A DNA stretch of 64,000 nt from positions 30,376,001 through 30,440,000 of the forward strand of contig NC_084891.1 of the NCBI RefSeq assembly GCF_958979055.1, given 5' to 3'. The DNA is from Alnus glutinosa (Eukaryota > Streptophyta > Magnoliopsida > Fagales > Betulaceae). This document shows, one piece after another, positions 1 through 13,700 of the stretch; the stretch's first letter is position 1, and every line of letters starts with the position of its first letter. A program made the position numbers and the translations under genes. Below the pieces are notes generated by a model that saw only the letters and a program-made list of their open reading frames with translations, was not told the origin of the DNA and searched no databases.

Positions 1-744
1 TGGGAAGCCAATATTGGAAAGGAAACAAAAAAAACAAAGTAGGAAAAATGTTCATTAATTGTTGCCTCTTCAAAATTTCGACTTCTCCAAAATGTTAATC
101 TATATGGGTTTATGTAGTATGATTAAGTTTGTATATATTACAGAGAAGATGCCCCAAAATGCTAAATATTACTTGATGATGTTTATCTCATGAGAAATAA
201 AGATGGGTAAAAAGCATAAAACAGGTACTTCACAGGATTAAGGTTCAATTGTCTTAGACTAGATAAATCTTTATCATCTGATAAAGATTAATCTATCTCA
301 TATAGAGTTTATAGTTGTTTGATGTTTCTGCCTACTTAAACCGTATGGCAGGTTTTCAAGGCTAAGTGCTCGGCTTATAGAACTGAATTCCAAGAGCTCC
401 GAGGCTTGACTCATCTCTCTTCATCAACAAAGAAGTAGAAACCTAAAGCTATACAACTTGCTTTAGGTGACTGTCGAGATAATGTAGATCAACTAGAACT
501 AATCTAACATTTGAATCTGGATAGATTAATCTTTATCAGATGATAAAGATTTATCAAGTCTAATAAATTGGTAGTTGTAAAAGAGTTCACTTCTTTTTTC
601 TTTTCATTTTTTTTTTTAAATTTCCTTTTGCTTTTGGTTTCCCGTGATTTCTTGACAACCAGTGGAGAAATAGTGTAACTATAAATCAAGGAATGACACT
701 TCACCTTCATGACCATTGCATAATGTTGGCACACCGCAGCATAC
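1..744 (-). other. 3' intron of the leftmost gene; no coding seen
   Basis: AT-rich sequence after the proposed donor of the leftmost gene. Both strands were scanned for the missing C-terminal exon without success. The 108-residue reading frame at 504-830 overlaps the real exon in another frame and reads a poly(T) tract as Lys, so it is not a gene. Two nearly palindromic blocks (about 262-294 and 526-562) share AATCTTTATCA(T/G)(A/C)TGATAAAGATT-type sequence. Confidence 0.45.
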
Positions 745-2609
745 ACCCCCATCAATAATATCTGATCCTGATTTAAGGCTTTTTTGACACAACGTGTTTG
801 TCTGCATTTTCTGAGCTTTAAGTCCTTCAATCAGTGATGCAGGTTCTGTATTCTCCTCCACGGGCGGTTTATTAGAGGTAAAAGGAGTCATGGTAAATGA
901 GTCCTCCATTACATCAGAAATCTCTACATATTGAGTGGTTGTGATTAGTTCATCTGCACTGAAACCAAAGGATGCTCTGTAAGCTTCTATTTCTTCCACA
1001 TCTTGCTTGGGACTCTTATTCTGCCTGTTCTGATATCCATTTCCACCAGAAGAGTAAACATCCGAATCCTTGGACACACTTAACCTCCCGCCAGTATGAG
1101 GAAATGGTGGATTATGATCCAGATAGAATTGAGCAAAAGTAGCAGGGCAGAAGAAATTAGAATCTTGAGATGCCATGGAGGCACCGGTTGCATCAAGCCC
1201 AAATAGCCTGCCAGAACCACTCCTTGGATACTTGCCATTTTGATGAGATATTGATGGATCCCATTGTGAGGTAAATTCGCGATCGGGAAAAGATGATGAT
1301 AAGCAGTCAGCTGAGGTCCTTGAAATTGGTGATCTGAGACTACTAGCTGGACTTCCAGGATAAAGTGAATATGTAGCATGAAGATCATTTGCAGCAATGT
1401 AATTGGTCTTGTCGGTACTTTTGAGATCCACTGAAGATGAGAGGAACTGAGCAAAAGGCACATCTGGGGACGAGGGAGTAGTAAGGTGAGCCAACTCTGG
1501 TGGGGGAGTGAGGGGAGCAGTTGATGGCTCAGTTGTAAAGGTTGAAAAAACAGGAGGAGAAACGAGTTGTTGTAATTCATTGGCATATGGCCCAGTGGCA
1601 AACATAGTGGACGAAGGACCTCCAGGTGAGTTTGCAGATAGTGACAAGAAACAGCTAGGTGACTGAGCTGTTGAAGGGAGTGCAGAATTTGTAAAGGATG
1701 CAGGTGACGAAGGTGGAGCAAGAAGAGATGGAGCTATTCCAGTAGCTTGATTGGTCAACCCAACTGCTTGAGGACCGTTCGTCTGGACCGCTCCTACATT
1801 TCCCTCAGGAATCCTAGATGCAGGAACAATTCGCTTTCCTCCTTTCTGTGTCCCAAAACAAGATAATGCACCCAAACAGCCTCCCCATCTCTTTCGCTGT
1901 CAATTACATACAGTTAAGCATTATATCAAAATCTATTTAGCATTCCTATTGGCAAAGCCTAGTGTATTAATTTGTGAATCTGCATGAATTTAGCTTACAC
2001 AAGAAAGATATTCATACCATTTTTCCAGCAAAATAAATAAATAAATAGTTTTTATATTGGCATAAATGTCTGCTAAAACGCCAAAATGTCATCAAGCCAA
2101 CAGGGAAATTGATGCCACAATTAGCAGTTTAAAAAACGAACCCAATTAACAAAGGCAGAAGAAGAAAAGGATATCTAAAACAATACCATAGTTGTTAATG
2201 GGTAATTCTTTCAGCTGTATTAGTTCCTTTTGAAGATGCAAGGTTCTGAGTATAATTTGTAGATCGAACTCGAAGAAAGCTTAAAATAATATTGAAGTCG
2301 ACAACTAATTAAATTTGTAAATAAACATAACAAATTGAGTAGGATTGGCTTGATCTTCACTCTTTGAGCACGATTGTGGGCCCAAGAAGAGTGTGCATCA
2401 GATCTGATGGCCACTCTGAAAAACCAAACGAAAATGAGAAATGTAAAAACCCAAACACAATTCCAAGCAACCCAGATCTGACGCCAAATCCAACCCCCCA
2501 AAGGATCCGACACTAGCAAAAGAAAGAAAAAAGAAGCAAAATCAAAGAGAAATGAAGAGAGAGGCGTTACCCGTTCCTGCTGAGGGAATCTGTTCTGCTC
2601 GGAACCCAT
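745..2609 (-). CDS. At1g76660-type hydroxyproline-rich protein, 3' end missing
   Basis: Two coding exons are visible. Exon 1 (2609-2571) runs from ATG to CGG and encodes MGSEQNRFPQQER, followed by GTAACG. Exon 2 (1896-745) follows a TTGACAG acceptor and opens RKRWGGCLGALSCF. The join is in frame and reproduces the N-terminus of the plant family typified by Arabidopsis At1g76660. The 397 visible residues are rich in Ser, Pro and Thr, with the conserved blocks LLAPPSSPASFTNSALPST, NSPGGPSS, FSTFTTEPSTAP, YSLYPGSPASSLRSP and EEIEAYRASFGFSADE. No signal peptide or membrane segment is seen. The biochemical function is unknown. Exon 2 can be read through to a stop at 679, but a good donor (GTATGC, 744-739) lies just after GGT and the family continues with a C-terminal SSDAE/YRRGRS-type block. 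I found nothing like that in 1-700, so the last exons probably lie beyond the left edge. Family assignment is firm; the 3' boundary is inferred. Confidence 0.88.
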
Positions 2610-2610
2610 A

Positions 2611-2737
2611 TATTATTATTATTATTACTATTATTATTATTATTATATATATAAATATATATATACAGCAGTGAGCCAGTGAGTGAGTGAGTAATCTTCT
2701 TCTTCTTCTTCTTCTTCTTCTTCTTCTTCTTCTTCTC
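2611..2737. repeat. ATT and CTT (GAA) microsatellites upstream of the leftmost gene
   Basis: An imperfect ATT array (about 2611-2645) lies immediately upstream of the ATG at 2609. A CTT array of about 14 units (2696-2737; GAA on the gene strand) follows. Both probably lie in the 5' leader or core promoter of the minus-strand gene. GAA/GA-rich leaders are common in plants. Confidence 0.85.
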
Positions 2738-3676
2738 TTAAATAGTTAATAGTGGTTTGATTGTTAGTTTAGTTCGGGTCCAGTAACCAACACCCAAAAA
2801 CCATTCTCACATTCCTTAACCAGAAGCTGACACCATTTAGATTTTGCTCTCAAGAAAGAGAAAGAGAAAGAAAAGAGGGAGAGAAAGACGGATCAAAATA
2901 TATTTATATAGATTAAATGATAGTACCAGTAACAAAAAGAAAAAGAAAAAGAGTGTAAATAAAAAATATTTAATACTCCTAATTACAGGACAAGGAAAGA
3001 CAAAAGCGAAAAAGATTCAAGTGATGGAGATGGGAGAGAGGCGAAAAAGAAAATGACCCCAGCGTGTTGTGTGCGAGTGTTGGAGAGAGAGAGAGAGAGA
3101 CTGGCAATTTTCTTTTTTATTTTCTTAAAATTTTTACATTTATCTCAATAATAATTTTGTTATATATGTTTCGATTTTGACGGTGTGGGAAAAAACTAAA
3201 AAGTATGAGCATTGAGCAGCAAGAAGAGAAAATAGGAAAGAGAAGAGATGGCATTACATTAAAGTTAGAGCTTTTAAGGAGGTGGTGGTGGGCTGGTCCT
3301 GGTCGGGTAAGGCCTTGAGTGGGACCGACCGGATGATAGCTGAAAGATGGAAAGCCGATGATGCTCCTTTTAACAGTTTTTTCCTGCCCGATTCACATTT
3401 CACTTACCCTTAATTATTCACACACCCTATCCCTACTCCGTACTAATGCTTACTTATTATACTGAAAATGAATTAGAAGGGATGAACATGTCCGAATTTT
3501 ACGTAAATTCGGACAGCTTATGAACTGATAAAGAGTTCAACTCAGCCCGTTACTTTACACACAGCTAGCCCATTTAAAAGACCCTGGATTTATTTTATCA
3601 GGCTCAGGCTGTGCTGCCCCCACCCCCCCCCCCCTCTGCGCAACTTTGTTTTCATGGCGGTATATATGGTATTAGT
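2738..3676. other. Intergenic, nothing recognisable
   Basis: Promoter-side intergenic DNA of the leftmost gene. It holds purine-rich stretches, a short GA run (about 3083-3101) and a C12 run (3623-3634). No coding region, RNA gene or clear transposon was seen. Confidence 0.5.
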
Positions 3677-3985
3677 GAGCTTGTTTGGCAAAGAACAGAA
3701 CATAACATAGTAGTGGGTTGTTAGTTTTGAAATTAGTAAAAAGTAATGATGTGATATAAAATAAAAAGAATTTGTATAAAAAAGTGAAAAAAAAAAAAAA
3801 AAAAAAAAAAATTTGTATTGTAGTGAATTTTTTTATTTGAATAGTAATAAAAAATTATTGATGTGATATAAAAAGTGAGAATATTTTGATGTTGATTGTT
3901 ATTAAAAAATGTAAAAATAATATAAAAAATTATGAATAGTGCCAACCACTATTATGTAATGTTCCGTAGGTTATCAAACAAGCTC
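3677..3985. mobile_element. Fold-back MITE with GAGCTTGTTTG ends
   Basis: The left end begins GAGCTTGTTTGGCAAAGAAC. The reverse complement of the right end begins GAGCTTGTTTGATAACCTAC. Similarity continues for roughly 45 bases per arm (AGAACATAACATAGTAGTGG against GGAACATTACATAATAGTGG). AGT flanks both sides (3674-3676 and 3986-3988), which could be a 3-bp target-site duplication as made by PIF/Harbinger or CACTA elements, although three bases can match by chance. The interior is AT-rich and carries a poly(A) run. No coding capacity. Confidence 0.7.
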
Positions 3986-4079
3986 AGTATCCCTTTTTTG
4001 CTTGAAGAAGACTGAAGACTGGGCTCTCTCTCTTTCTCTCTTGAAATTCACATGCATCGCATCTTATTATGTCAATCTA

Positions 4080-7000
4080 AGCCTCTATCAATTATCAATA
4101 AAATGGTTAAGCATAATAGCTCTCTTGACAAGTTTCAAGTAAAATTCAAGCTTATAAAACAATGATTTGAAACAATCTTTCGGTGCAGATAGCCAATTGG
4201 GTTCTCCAATAACCAATATGCCACAAATACAATGAATCTCGTCATTCTGAATACACTTCACGCAAAACACCCAAGACTAAAATTTACTTCACTTCACTAT
4301 TTGCTTTAGGAATAGCTATTCATCTTCCTCTTCGTAATGGAATACTTATTCCAATAGAAATAATTATTTTTAATAATAGACTTATACCAATAAAAAAGAA
4401 TGAGTCTATTCTGCAAACCAAACGAGGCCAGTATAAATTGTTAAAGGATTACCGTATATCACCGTCTTCCTGAGTGACTAAACAAATAATTAACAAAGTA
4501 GAAATTTGAACAATCCTAACAAATTTATACATGAAAATATAAATCAATTATTTGAGTGTAACAATCTTTTTAGTTAAATGATCTCTCTTTGCGCTAACTA
4601 TGCCTCTTATTGTATTTGAGTCGGTTGCAAAACAACAACAATCAAGCAACCACATCACATGGCGATGAGTTAGTTAAATGACAAGAACAATCAAAAAGAA
4701 ATTCACTGCCTTTCTACATGAAGAAAACATTAACTTGCTCTTCACTTGAAACTTGAAAGCCTCCATTCCCTTGCCCCTGCCTGCACAGGTTACACACGAC
4801 CAGTTCATCTTGAACCATAAAGGTGGTCTTTGGGCCAGCCTGCATAGGATTAGGCTAGATACATCTATTGAATTTAAACCAAACATAATTATATGTTCAG
4901 GGGAAAAAAGAAAAGATGAAACTTGTTGATGTATAGAACCTTACATAAAGCTCGAGGAAACCACTAGATATAACTCAAGATTACAGCCATTATATTAGCT
5001 TTTCCTTGCCTCTTAATGTAACTTCTTCCCATCCCCGATTAAGAAAATGGATAATCCCATGTGTGGGTGTGTGAGCGTGTATGCTTCTAGGAGAGAGAGA
5101 CAGGTTAGTTGGTATCAAGCCACTATCCCTACATCGTCTAGGCGTAGCAACAGGGACGAGATAGCAGTGAACGCGTTTGGAAGCACCAATTTTTTTCCTG
5201 GAATAACCATTATTTTCTCTGGTATTTCTTGAAAATGGGAGGCTCACAATATTAACAAGGACCCATCTCAATTAATCCTAGAAATTTTAATTGAAGCATG
5301 GAATTCCATCTTAATTTTAGTTGAGTATATTGTTTGCTCAATTGCTCACACTCATATAGGTTGTCGAGAATAAAGTCCAGACTTTGATTTGTGTCATGCG
5401 CCTGTACACACAAGACATAATCTGAAAGTGTCACGCGTCTCTAATCAGTAATGTGACAACCCCAACTTGGGTCCGGTGTGATATAGGACAAAGCCTTACT
5501 CTAAAGTCCAACCCACAACACCCCCCCCCCCCCCCCCCCCCCCCCCACACGAAAAAATAAATAAATAAATAAATAAAAGAGAAATTTGAAAGTAAAACAC
5601 TTCCATCATAGAATTACAGACATGCATTTTACCTTAACGGTCTCAGTTTTGTCTTGGCACTCAATCTACGTTTTATTCCAAGTTTACATGCAACCAATGA
5701 AGCCTCACTCCAAGCGTAATTTAATGTACGCAAATCCTCTTTAACATCGGTTCCATCCAAAAATTAAAGCCTCCTAGAATCCATATTCATAAATGTGAAC
5801 ACAATGTTCATATGGGTCACCACCTTTCACAACCCTCCTCCTTTATCCGGGCTTGGGACCGGCTGTGTAAATACAAGAGATTGAAGAAAACACAGGCGGA
5901 GTTACTTATAAACATCAGAAAAAATTGTGAGGAACATCAGATTGATACGCCCAATTTGAACAAGGGTGATTAAGAACCTGCGCAGTGCAAGCCATTTCAC
6001 TCAATCATGAATCAACTTAGCTAAGGACTATTACGAGTGAAGTAATAAGCATGCAACACGCTCTTAGCTTCACAATATCTATTGTTAGTTGGGTATCTCT
6101 TGCAAATTAATACACTTGCAGGCCAAAACATGATAATATTTTTTGGGGTTGGTAAACTATCAGCCTTTTGACTCGACCCCACCTTAGAGGCTTAGTCAAG
6201 ACAGCCTCTAAGTTCTACTCCCGGTTTTGAGTTGCTCATTCAAAGCACACATGACCAAGTTTTCTTTTCTTTTTCTTTTTTTCATGTCATACGTCTTGCA
6301 CACACCTTTGGATAAGACAATAATAAGTGACGTCTAATGTGATATGCAAAGGAAGGTCTAAAACATGGGGCCATTGGGGATCTCTTCTCTTACCCTTGCC
6401 TCCATCTTTGGGCAGGGGCATGTGAGAGAGGCTCCCTTGCCTGAGCAAAGAGCTCACCTGTGGAGCCCTCTGCATGGGCAGGAGATTCCCTGCTCGGACA
6501 GAGAGCCCCTCTCACAATTCGGATTCTCCTGTTATTATCCCTACTCCCTTCTTTTTGGGCAGGGAATAACATGGAATCCGGAACCAAAACATGGTACGTG
6601 AATAGCCCAATAACTGCCGCGCTAAAAAGAAGAAATTGTTCATTGGGTACTAAGAACCAAAAAATGACATGAAAACAGCCATTGTGTGCAGGTTATAATG
6701 CCAGTTCAACCAATTGAAACGGGGAAAAAAAAATAGAAATGAGTTCTGTATTTAAAAGTTGGAAAGTGATAATTAGTTTTTCCACGAAAGCCCAGAACTG
6801 TCACGAGTTCCCATAAACATGAAATATAGAAATATATATAATTTGAATCGCACCAAATAGGTCTGTAAAGAACCAATTTATGGTTAAACTGATTTTCATG
6901 GCTAGCTTTTTCTTTCTTTTTTGATTAATGGTTGTCATCACTAGTTACTAAAGTTTTTTGCAAAATTATATTTGTCAGTTCAATGAGCTGGTCTAGGACA

Positions 7001-10000
7001 GCCACGCCGGACCAGTGGTTCAAAGGCATAAATATTGTTCAATGTATTCTCCTTTGCAAGTCCAACGCCTCTGCACAATGGCCACTCTTTTGTCTTTTTG
7101 TTTTTTCAAAAAAAAAAAAAACCTTTCATCAACCGTTAGCATCTTGCTTGATAATTGCCATTTGGTAAAATATTTCGGATCCCACCTTCATCGTTTATAC
7201 AACTCAAAAAATTTGGGTGTTGCAAGAAAAACACACCACCAGCGATGATATAGGAAGGGAAAGGAAACATACCAGAGCCAGAGGACACAAACAGACCTCC
7301 GCCCAGAGCAGCTAAGGTGGTGTTCCTAGTTGATCTACTCCTGCAACCACAAAAACTAACATAAAGGGAAAAACTAAACAAAGAAGACAGGGAACTCGGG
7401 TGGAATCTATAGATTTCGCAGAGAAAAAGAGCACATGACAAAATGTTTCCCATGTAGCTTCTCCTGGCTAACCAACCGTAATCCCCAACTAACGTTTTAG
7501 AGTTGCATAAGTAATTGACCACATTTAACACCCACTGGCGATTTGGGGTTTACATGATATGATTGTCATCAACAATCCACTAGAGTTCAAACTCTAGCAA
7601 TGTACCATGAGTTGTTTGTGCATGCAAGAAAATATAACTAAACCCATCTGTTTCCAATTCATTTGCTGCCACTTCCACTCTCCCTTAAAACCATAAAATC
7701 ACCTTGTGTGTTTTCCACTCTTCTTTAAAACAACAAAATTACCTGGTATAAAATGAGTATAGCCCAAGGAACTAGCAGTAACAAGTAAAACATTTTTTTT
7801 TTCTATCATCACTTCCACTTAAAAGCATGCCAGGTAATATGTGATCCAAAAAGCTACGAGAAAGAAGTACATGTCCCCTTTTTTTATTTTATTTTTTTTC
7901 AAATTCACACTTTCTTAATAAATCGCAATTGCTTGAAGGGCTTTCATTAATAGTCATCTCAATGAAAGCTGAACTTGGATTAGGTCAACCACATAGAATG
8001 TGACCAATTCCAGCAATCAAGATAGTTGCTCAAAATGCAAACCTGACCATCAGACAAATCAAATAATTGGTGGCTTGCCCGAGCCCTTCCTGTTATTAAT
8101 ATTAGCTATTGACATGAAACGAATTCCGGTTTACTTCCTTTCTTTCTTTCTTTCTTTTTTCTTTTCTTTTTCAACATATAACACAAGAAGCAAAGTCAAT
8201 ACACAAAGTTTTGAGTTGCAAGGAAAGAACAGTTTTTACTAGTAACTATAAATTACCAACATAAACATTGGTATGATTCCAATGTTTGACACTTTTTCTT
8301 TTTCTTTTTCTTTTTTTGTATATACTGAAAAATAAAGAATAATGCATGTTTGTACAAAAAATTGATATTCCAAAATGTCATGTGGCAAAGAAACAATAAT
8401 CTGATTTACAGTTTCTAAGGGGAGAAACTCATCTGCAACAGAGAGATATCTACAAGAATGCACATGGGTCAGTAATTCATCTTCGACAAGTAGGCAGAAG
8501 TCTAAACAATAACGACCACCATAATAACATTATCCAGCTTTTGTTGACACCTATGAGCTGTCGCCTGAAACAACATAATGCTTGAATCAGTGCCCGCAAC
8601 TCCTGCATTTTGATAATTTACAAGCCCAATAGCAGTCAAAAACCCAATTTCTGCCATCAAAAGATAAGTATGATCCATGAGGAAGAAAATACCGCTTGCA
8701 AGCTCCATTGGATTTATGGTAATTTCATTCAAAAACAGAGGTTGGGTAGGCCATTTAAATAATGCCTAGATGGCAAGCCAAGACAAATAAAATTTTGATA
8801 ATATCTAAAAAAAAAAAAAAGATAAACATTAGACCTGTGGCCATACAATCGAAAAGCACAACTAGAAGATTAAAAACCACTCAATGGCTGCTGCTGCACA
8901 TAGTTTGGTAGCATTGGCAAGTTAGCTGTTCAAGGAGTAAACCACTAGATTTATGAGGTGGACATAGTTAACTGTACCACTCTTAGTCTTATTGCAAAAG
9001 TGATGCAATGCTATTATAGCAACAGTAGAACAAGTGGAAAGGCACTAACTGTAGTGGACAGCGTATATAACACAATGCAAACTGAAATTGTTTGGCACCC
9101 AGCGTTTTCCATATTTCGTGAGAACTATATTACATAGCAGGCAGTCGATGTGGTGCTGACACAGGTCAAACATAGATATCAAATGGATAAACTCAAAAAG
9201 AATGGAATAACAAGGGAAGACTAATAATAGGAGGTGAATATATGGAAGCATTTATTTATATGAATAAACAACTCTACATGCAAAGTATAAACCAATATGC
9301 AAAAGACGGTAGAGATTGTACAAAAACTATAACCCCATATTTAAAAGATGATACAGATTGTACAAAATGATATAAATAGAAAAATTATAATATTCAACTT
9401 CTGTTAAAACAGTGTAGTGACGAGGAAACATACAACAGATGATAAACCCTACCAAAGGACTCTGCTCCAACTCATTCATCTTGTTATTATGAAACTACCG
9501 ACAGCAGGCTAATACCCCAACTCCTCCGAGAGAGCCAAGCTACAGTAAGAACAAAATGGCATGCCCATTAAAAAGTGTGTAAACTCGTCCAACTAAAAAT
9601 AAAAGGGGAAAAAAACATAACCATAAAAATATTTCTTGCACATAAATAACATATCAACAAACTCTTCTGCAGCCAGAACATTTTTCAGCTATATTTGAAA
9701 GGGATAATTAGACCATCTTCCCCTAAAAGATCCCTCTAATTCATATAAAAGATTATAAAAAGAAATTCCCATACATGAATTTACAAAATTGAATCTCAAA
9801 GCATCAAGAAAATGAAACTCAGCACAAAAACCAACTGAACAGAATTTCAATCATTGCATCAACTATGGTTTCAGAATTTCAAAAACCATAAGAAATATAC
9901 AAATTGCACACGGTGGTACAATCTGGTCCATTCAAGAACCAAAGTAGCCACATGCTATTTGCTCACTGTATTTGCTAATTAGCTCGAATGAGTAGCTTTC

Positions 10001-10720
10001 TTATCTCTTACTATTAGTTAGTTCTTCAGCGCTAAATTTTACAGAACAAGAATTCATCAACATGTATAAATTTAACAAAGAACTTGGGCCATGGTCAGCT
10101 CACCCAAATTTGTAGCAAAAGCAACTAGCCAACATCACCAGAAACACCTTCTATGCCTCGCAACGGCAATAAAATTCCAACAGAATCTCCGAGTATATGC
10201 CATGATGCCTACATGACCACGGGAACTTTCTGTGCCCCATTAGAGCACTAAAATTCCAGCTGAGTCTGTTAAGTATATGCCATGATGCATAACATACAAC
10301 CAACAATACAAATTCTCCGAAGCAGGAAATTTCTGCAATGATGCATTCAGCCACCAATCAGCACATGGTCAGATTATTTCAAGTATCAAGAGTTCTCCAG
10401 AGGCATAAATGTAGCATCTTCACTGCTACACACATTTTCTCAACTGCACTTTTAAAACATAAGGGCCAATGATTAAAATGGCATGCAGCAACACATAATG
10501 AAGTAAGATGCACTTCAATAGATAATAAATTGAGGAAATGATAGCATACCTATGGCGAGATCATAGCCAACTCAACATTATCAGAACCAAAATCCAAGAG
10601 AATGGTCTACAAAAGCACTGAATGACGGATAAGAGTTAAAACCATTAATCTTAGCACAAAACCCACTTTAAGAAACTATTATGCACAGTACATACCAGGA
10701 TGGGCAACTCAAACAATTTC
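4080..10720. other. Repeat-rich interval with unassigned exon-like islands
   Basis: No complete gene could be built here. A solo transposon end, AACCAAACGAGGCC, ends near 4432. A C26 run lies at 5521-5546. A GC-richer patch at about 6360-6560 contains several GGGCAGG motifs and is possibly transposon-derived. Exon-like islands on the minus strand are 7340-7273 (strong AG and GT sites, open in one frame as SRSTRNTTLAALGGGLFVSS), about 8505-8414 (TTTAG acceptor, GTAAAT donor) and about 4847-4725 (open to a stop). They did not combine into a protein I recognise. The part just below 10721 should hold the 3' UTR of the ATXR7-like gene. Confidence 0.35.
7273..7340 (-). other. Possible isolated 68-bp exon, gene unknown
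   Basis: On the minus strand, TTTTTGTGGTTGCAG precedes the segment and GTATGTTTCC follows it, an acceptor-donor pair of good quality. Entered with two carried bases, it reads SRSTRNTTLAALGGGLFVSSGS without a stop. No family was recognised. It could be a small exon of an unrecognised minus-strand gene, a noncoding exon, or chance. Confidence 0.2.
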
Positions 10721-13700
10721 CTAATTCATTGATCCACGGCACCTAAAAGAAAGAGAAATTTTTCAAAATAAGTACAGCACAAGAGTTGTAAGCCCAAATA
10801 ACTACAAATTTTATATTCTCTGACATCTCACTACAATCAGCATCAATAGCCTTGTAAGATTTATATTGTGAAGAAATTTACATTATAGTAACCCTTGTTT
10901 AGTAGCAACCAAAGCCTTCAAGAATGATGCATAGAAAAGCACACAATAAGAGAAAATATTAAATCATACTTCCTAGAACCGCAGTTGCAGGGAATTTTTT
11001 TCTCCTCCAAAGGAAACTTGTAATTGTAAGTAATTTCTTCACCAGCAGCTATATGCCGTTTTGCATAAATGAAAATCTTTTTTTGTCCTTCAACAGTTAT
11101 GACCTTGGTGTAGCAGTTAGGCTGAAAAGCATATAACTCAAAATATGAGGAAATAAATCATTTTTTATTTGATAAAATAAATTCACAGATTTTACAAAAG
11201 CTACCTCGCAAGAATGGTTTATAAATCTAGCAATTCCGCCACGCTTAGTAGCATCAACCTAGACATATTTAAAAGAGAAATTATTAGACAAAGGCCACCA
11301 ACGCACAAGCCCATTTAAATTATAATATCAAATTGTATGAAAGAATGTTACATAATAAAAAAACATCTTCAATTAAAAAACAGTAAAACAAAAGGTGCTT
11401 CAGAATATCTTTATATAATTAAATGTACTTGCATATCAAAAATAATCCGAACAGGTTCAGGGCCAGTAACATTTATTTCAACCATGGGCTCAACCACCTC
11501 AATTTAATATGTCATAAAGTCAACATATACTCAGCAAGCAATGCTAAAAATATACCAACAGACAATAGGACGGTCCCCGACCATGGAGAGGTCTTTCTTG
11601 GAAGCTTTTCATGATAAAAAATTAGGTTGTTCAGAAACTAAAACGCTTTTTTTGTGTGATTTTCTTTGTGCGAGTGTTTTAGCAGGCTGTTTCCACTTTT
11701 TTTCCACATGGGGATCAAGAGCTTAAGACACATGCTGGCACAAGAATTCCATTTACTGTGTGCTATATATAAAGTACCCTAAACAAGCTCATTGAGCTCA
11801 ACACAAGAATCATTATTGCTATACTAACCACATAACCATCATCAAGTCTAAAAAGATAACTGCTGCCAATTCCCATCTTCTCATAATGACGTTCACGTAT
11901 ATCAGATATCTGCAAAATCAAGGAACTTAGGTTAGCCCGTGAATAATTTAAAAATTGCTTGAGACATTCTATAGAAAAGTAAAGTGATTAGTAATTGAAA
12001 ACATAACGTCAAACCTACCCTGGGACGAATTAGTTCTCCAACATATTCAATGACAAAGTCATCTGCCTCAATTGGCTCTAGGGCAACAAGACCCCAATCA
12101 TGTATCTTGCTGCGCTGGAACCGTAGGCGCTTCTTCCTTGCCTGGCAAGCAACAACAGATACTTAATAACGATCAATGGCAGCAAAAAATTCCAAGAAAA
12201 ATAATTTTCAAATCACCTTTAATTGAGTGGCTTTCAAAAGGTCAGCACCCTCCACAGCAGCAAGAAGACTGCGCAGCTTCACCCTGTTTGTTCTTGCTGA
12301 AAGACCCTTACCATTTGACCACTGAGAAGCATTCACCTCAGGACCAAAATACTTGGTATGAACATACTGAACTCCCCTCACACGAGCTCTTTCAGCAGGG
12401 CTTGCACTAAGCGACCATCTATGCCATTCCAAGCCATTAATTGATGACCGAGCACAACCATCAGATCTAGGGCAGGGCTTTAATGTCCTGGATTTACTGG
12501 ACTTTGTCTTTTGTACCGCAACCTCTCTACATGCTGATTGTTTGGCAGCTCCATTAGCTGCTTTTGAAACCTTAGTGGGACGCAATGATGGCACACTATC
12601 CATTATATGCTTTCTTTTTATCTTTGACACTCTAGTTGCTGTACACACGAACAGCAATCCTTAAAATGACTAAGGATTATGCATAAACTTCTAATTTTAT
12701 GGGGAACATGCATGTCAGGTGAGATAAACATTGATAAAAATAGAAAATAAGAACACTCTTTAACACTTCAGCATATTTAGTTTTGGAGCAATTACCACTA
12801 AACTCTTCCTGACTTGCAGCATCATGGCCATTGCTATCAACAAGCTTCTCAATATCAGTACAATTCTTAAATAAGGCCGAAGCTCTATCCCTGCTAGGTT
12901 TAGCAGCATCTTTTGAGACCTTATTACCTGATAAAATAGTCAATAGCGTTAACATCAGATAAAATTCATAATCGTCAGAAACTTGAGGCTGCCAAAATAA
13001 GTAATAAACAAAGTGACATACTTTGAACTGAACGAGCAACCTTCATTCCTTTTTGACCACTTGTCTTCTTGGTTGATGACCGATCACCAGGCAGACTACT
13101 TTTAATAATGACTCGTGAGGACTTAGCATTTACAGATGATTCAGTCCGGTTTTTATTTGGTACCAGCTTTTTAGGGATCACAACAGCAGTTTGAACTACT
13201 ACAGTCTCAGACACGTCACCAGCAGCATGTTTCCTAGACTTTTCTGCAGATTGACTCCTTACTGCAGCATCTAGTGGAACCGGATGCTGAGAAGTACCCA
13301 ACTTTTTCCTTGGCAACTTATTCTTGCGGTAATATGTATATTTGCCAATCACCTGGGGAACTTTCGAAGAGCCAGGACCATGAATGTGCTTGCCTACTAA
13401 AGTAGGAGAATCAACAGCATGTGGTTTACACACATCAAATGCTTCTTCCTAAAATAAAGTATAAGCATCAGTTTGAAGTTACAGAAATTAGGATACTTCC
13501 AGCAAATAGGCACGCGTATAAAGAGGGAACCAACTTATAAAAAAAATTAGATTTAATGAGTTCACCTCATTGCCGTCAGGTTCACAGGGTTTCTTCTTTG
13601 AAGCATGCCATGATATAAGACACTGATGAAGAGAAGCATCAATGAACAAGGATTTCCATTCTCTAAGAACATCGTCATGCAACTTCTGTCGGCACACTGC

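Noticed and set aside
1080..1721. 213-residue minus-strand frame
   Set aside because: Lies wholly inside exon 2 of the leftmost gene in another frame; composition (His/Leu/Gln) is that of a shifted Pro/Ser-rich sequence.
4306..4446. Possible complete MITE
   Set aside because: One end (AACCAAACGAGGCC) looks transposon-like, but no convincing inverted partner or target duplication was found.
6365..6672. Overlapping frames in both directions near 6.4-6.6 kb
   Set aside because: Caused by a local GC-rich patch with GGGCAGG repeats; no frame is preferred and none has a recognisable domain.
12072..12410. 112-residue plus-strand frame
   Set aside because: Antisense to two conserved exons of the ATXR7-like gene, including the SET domain.
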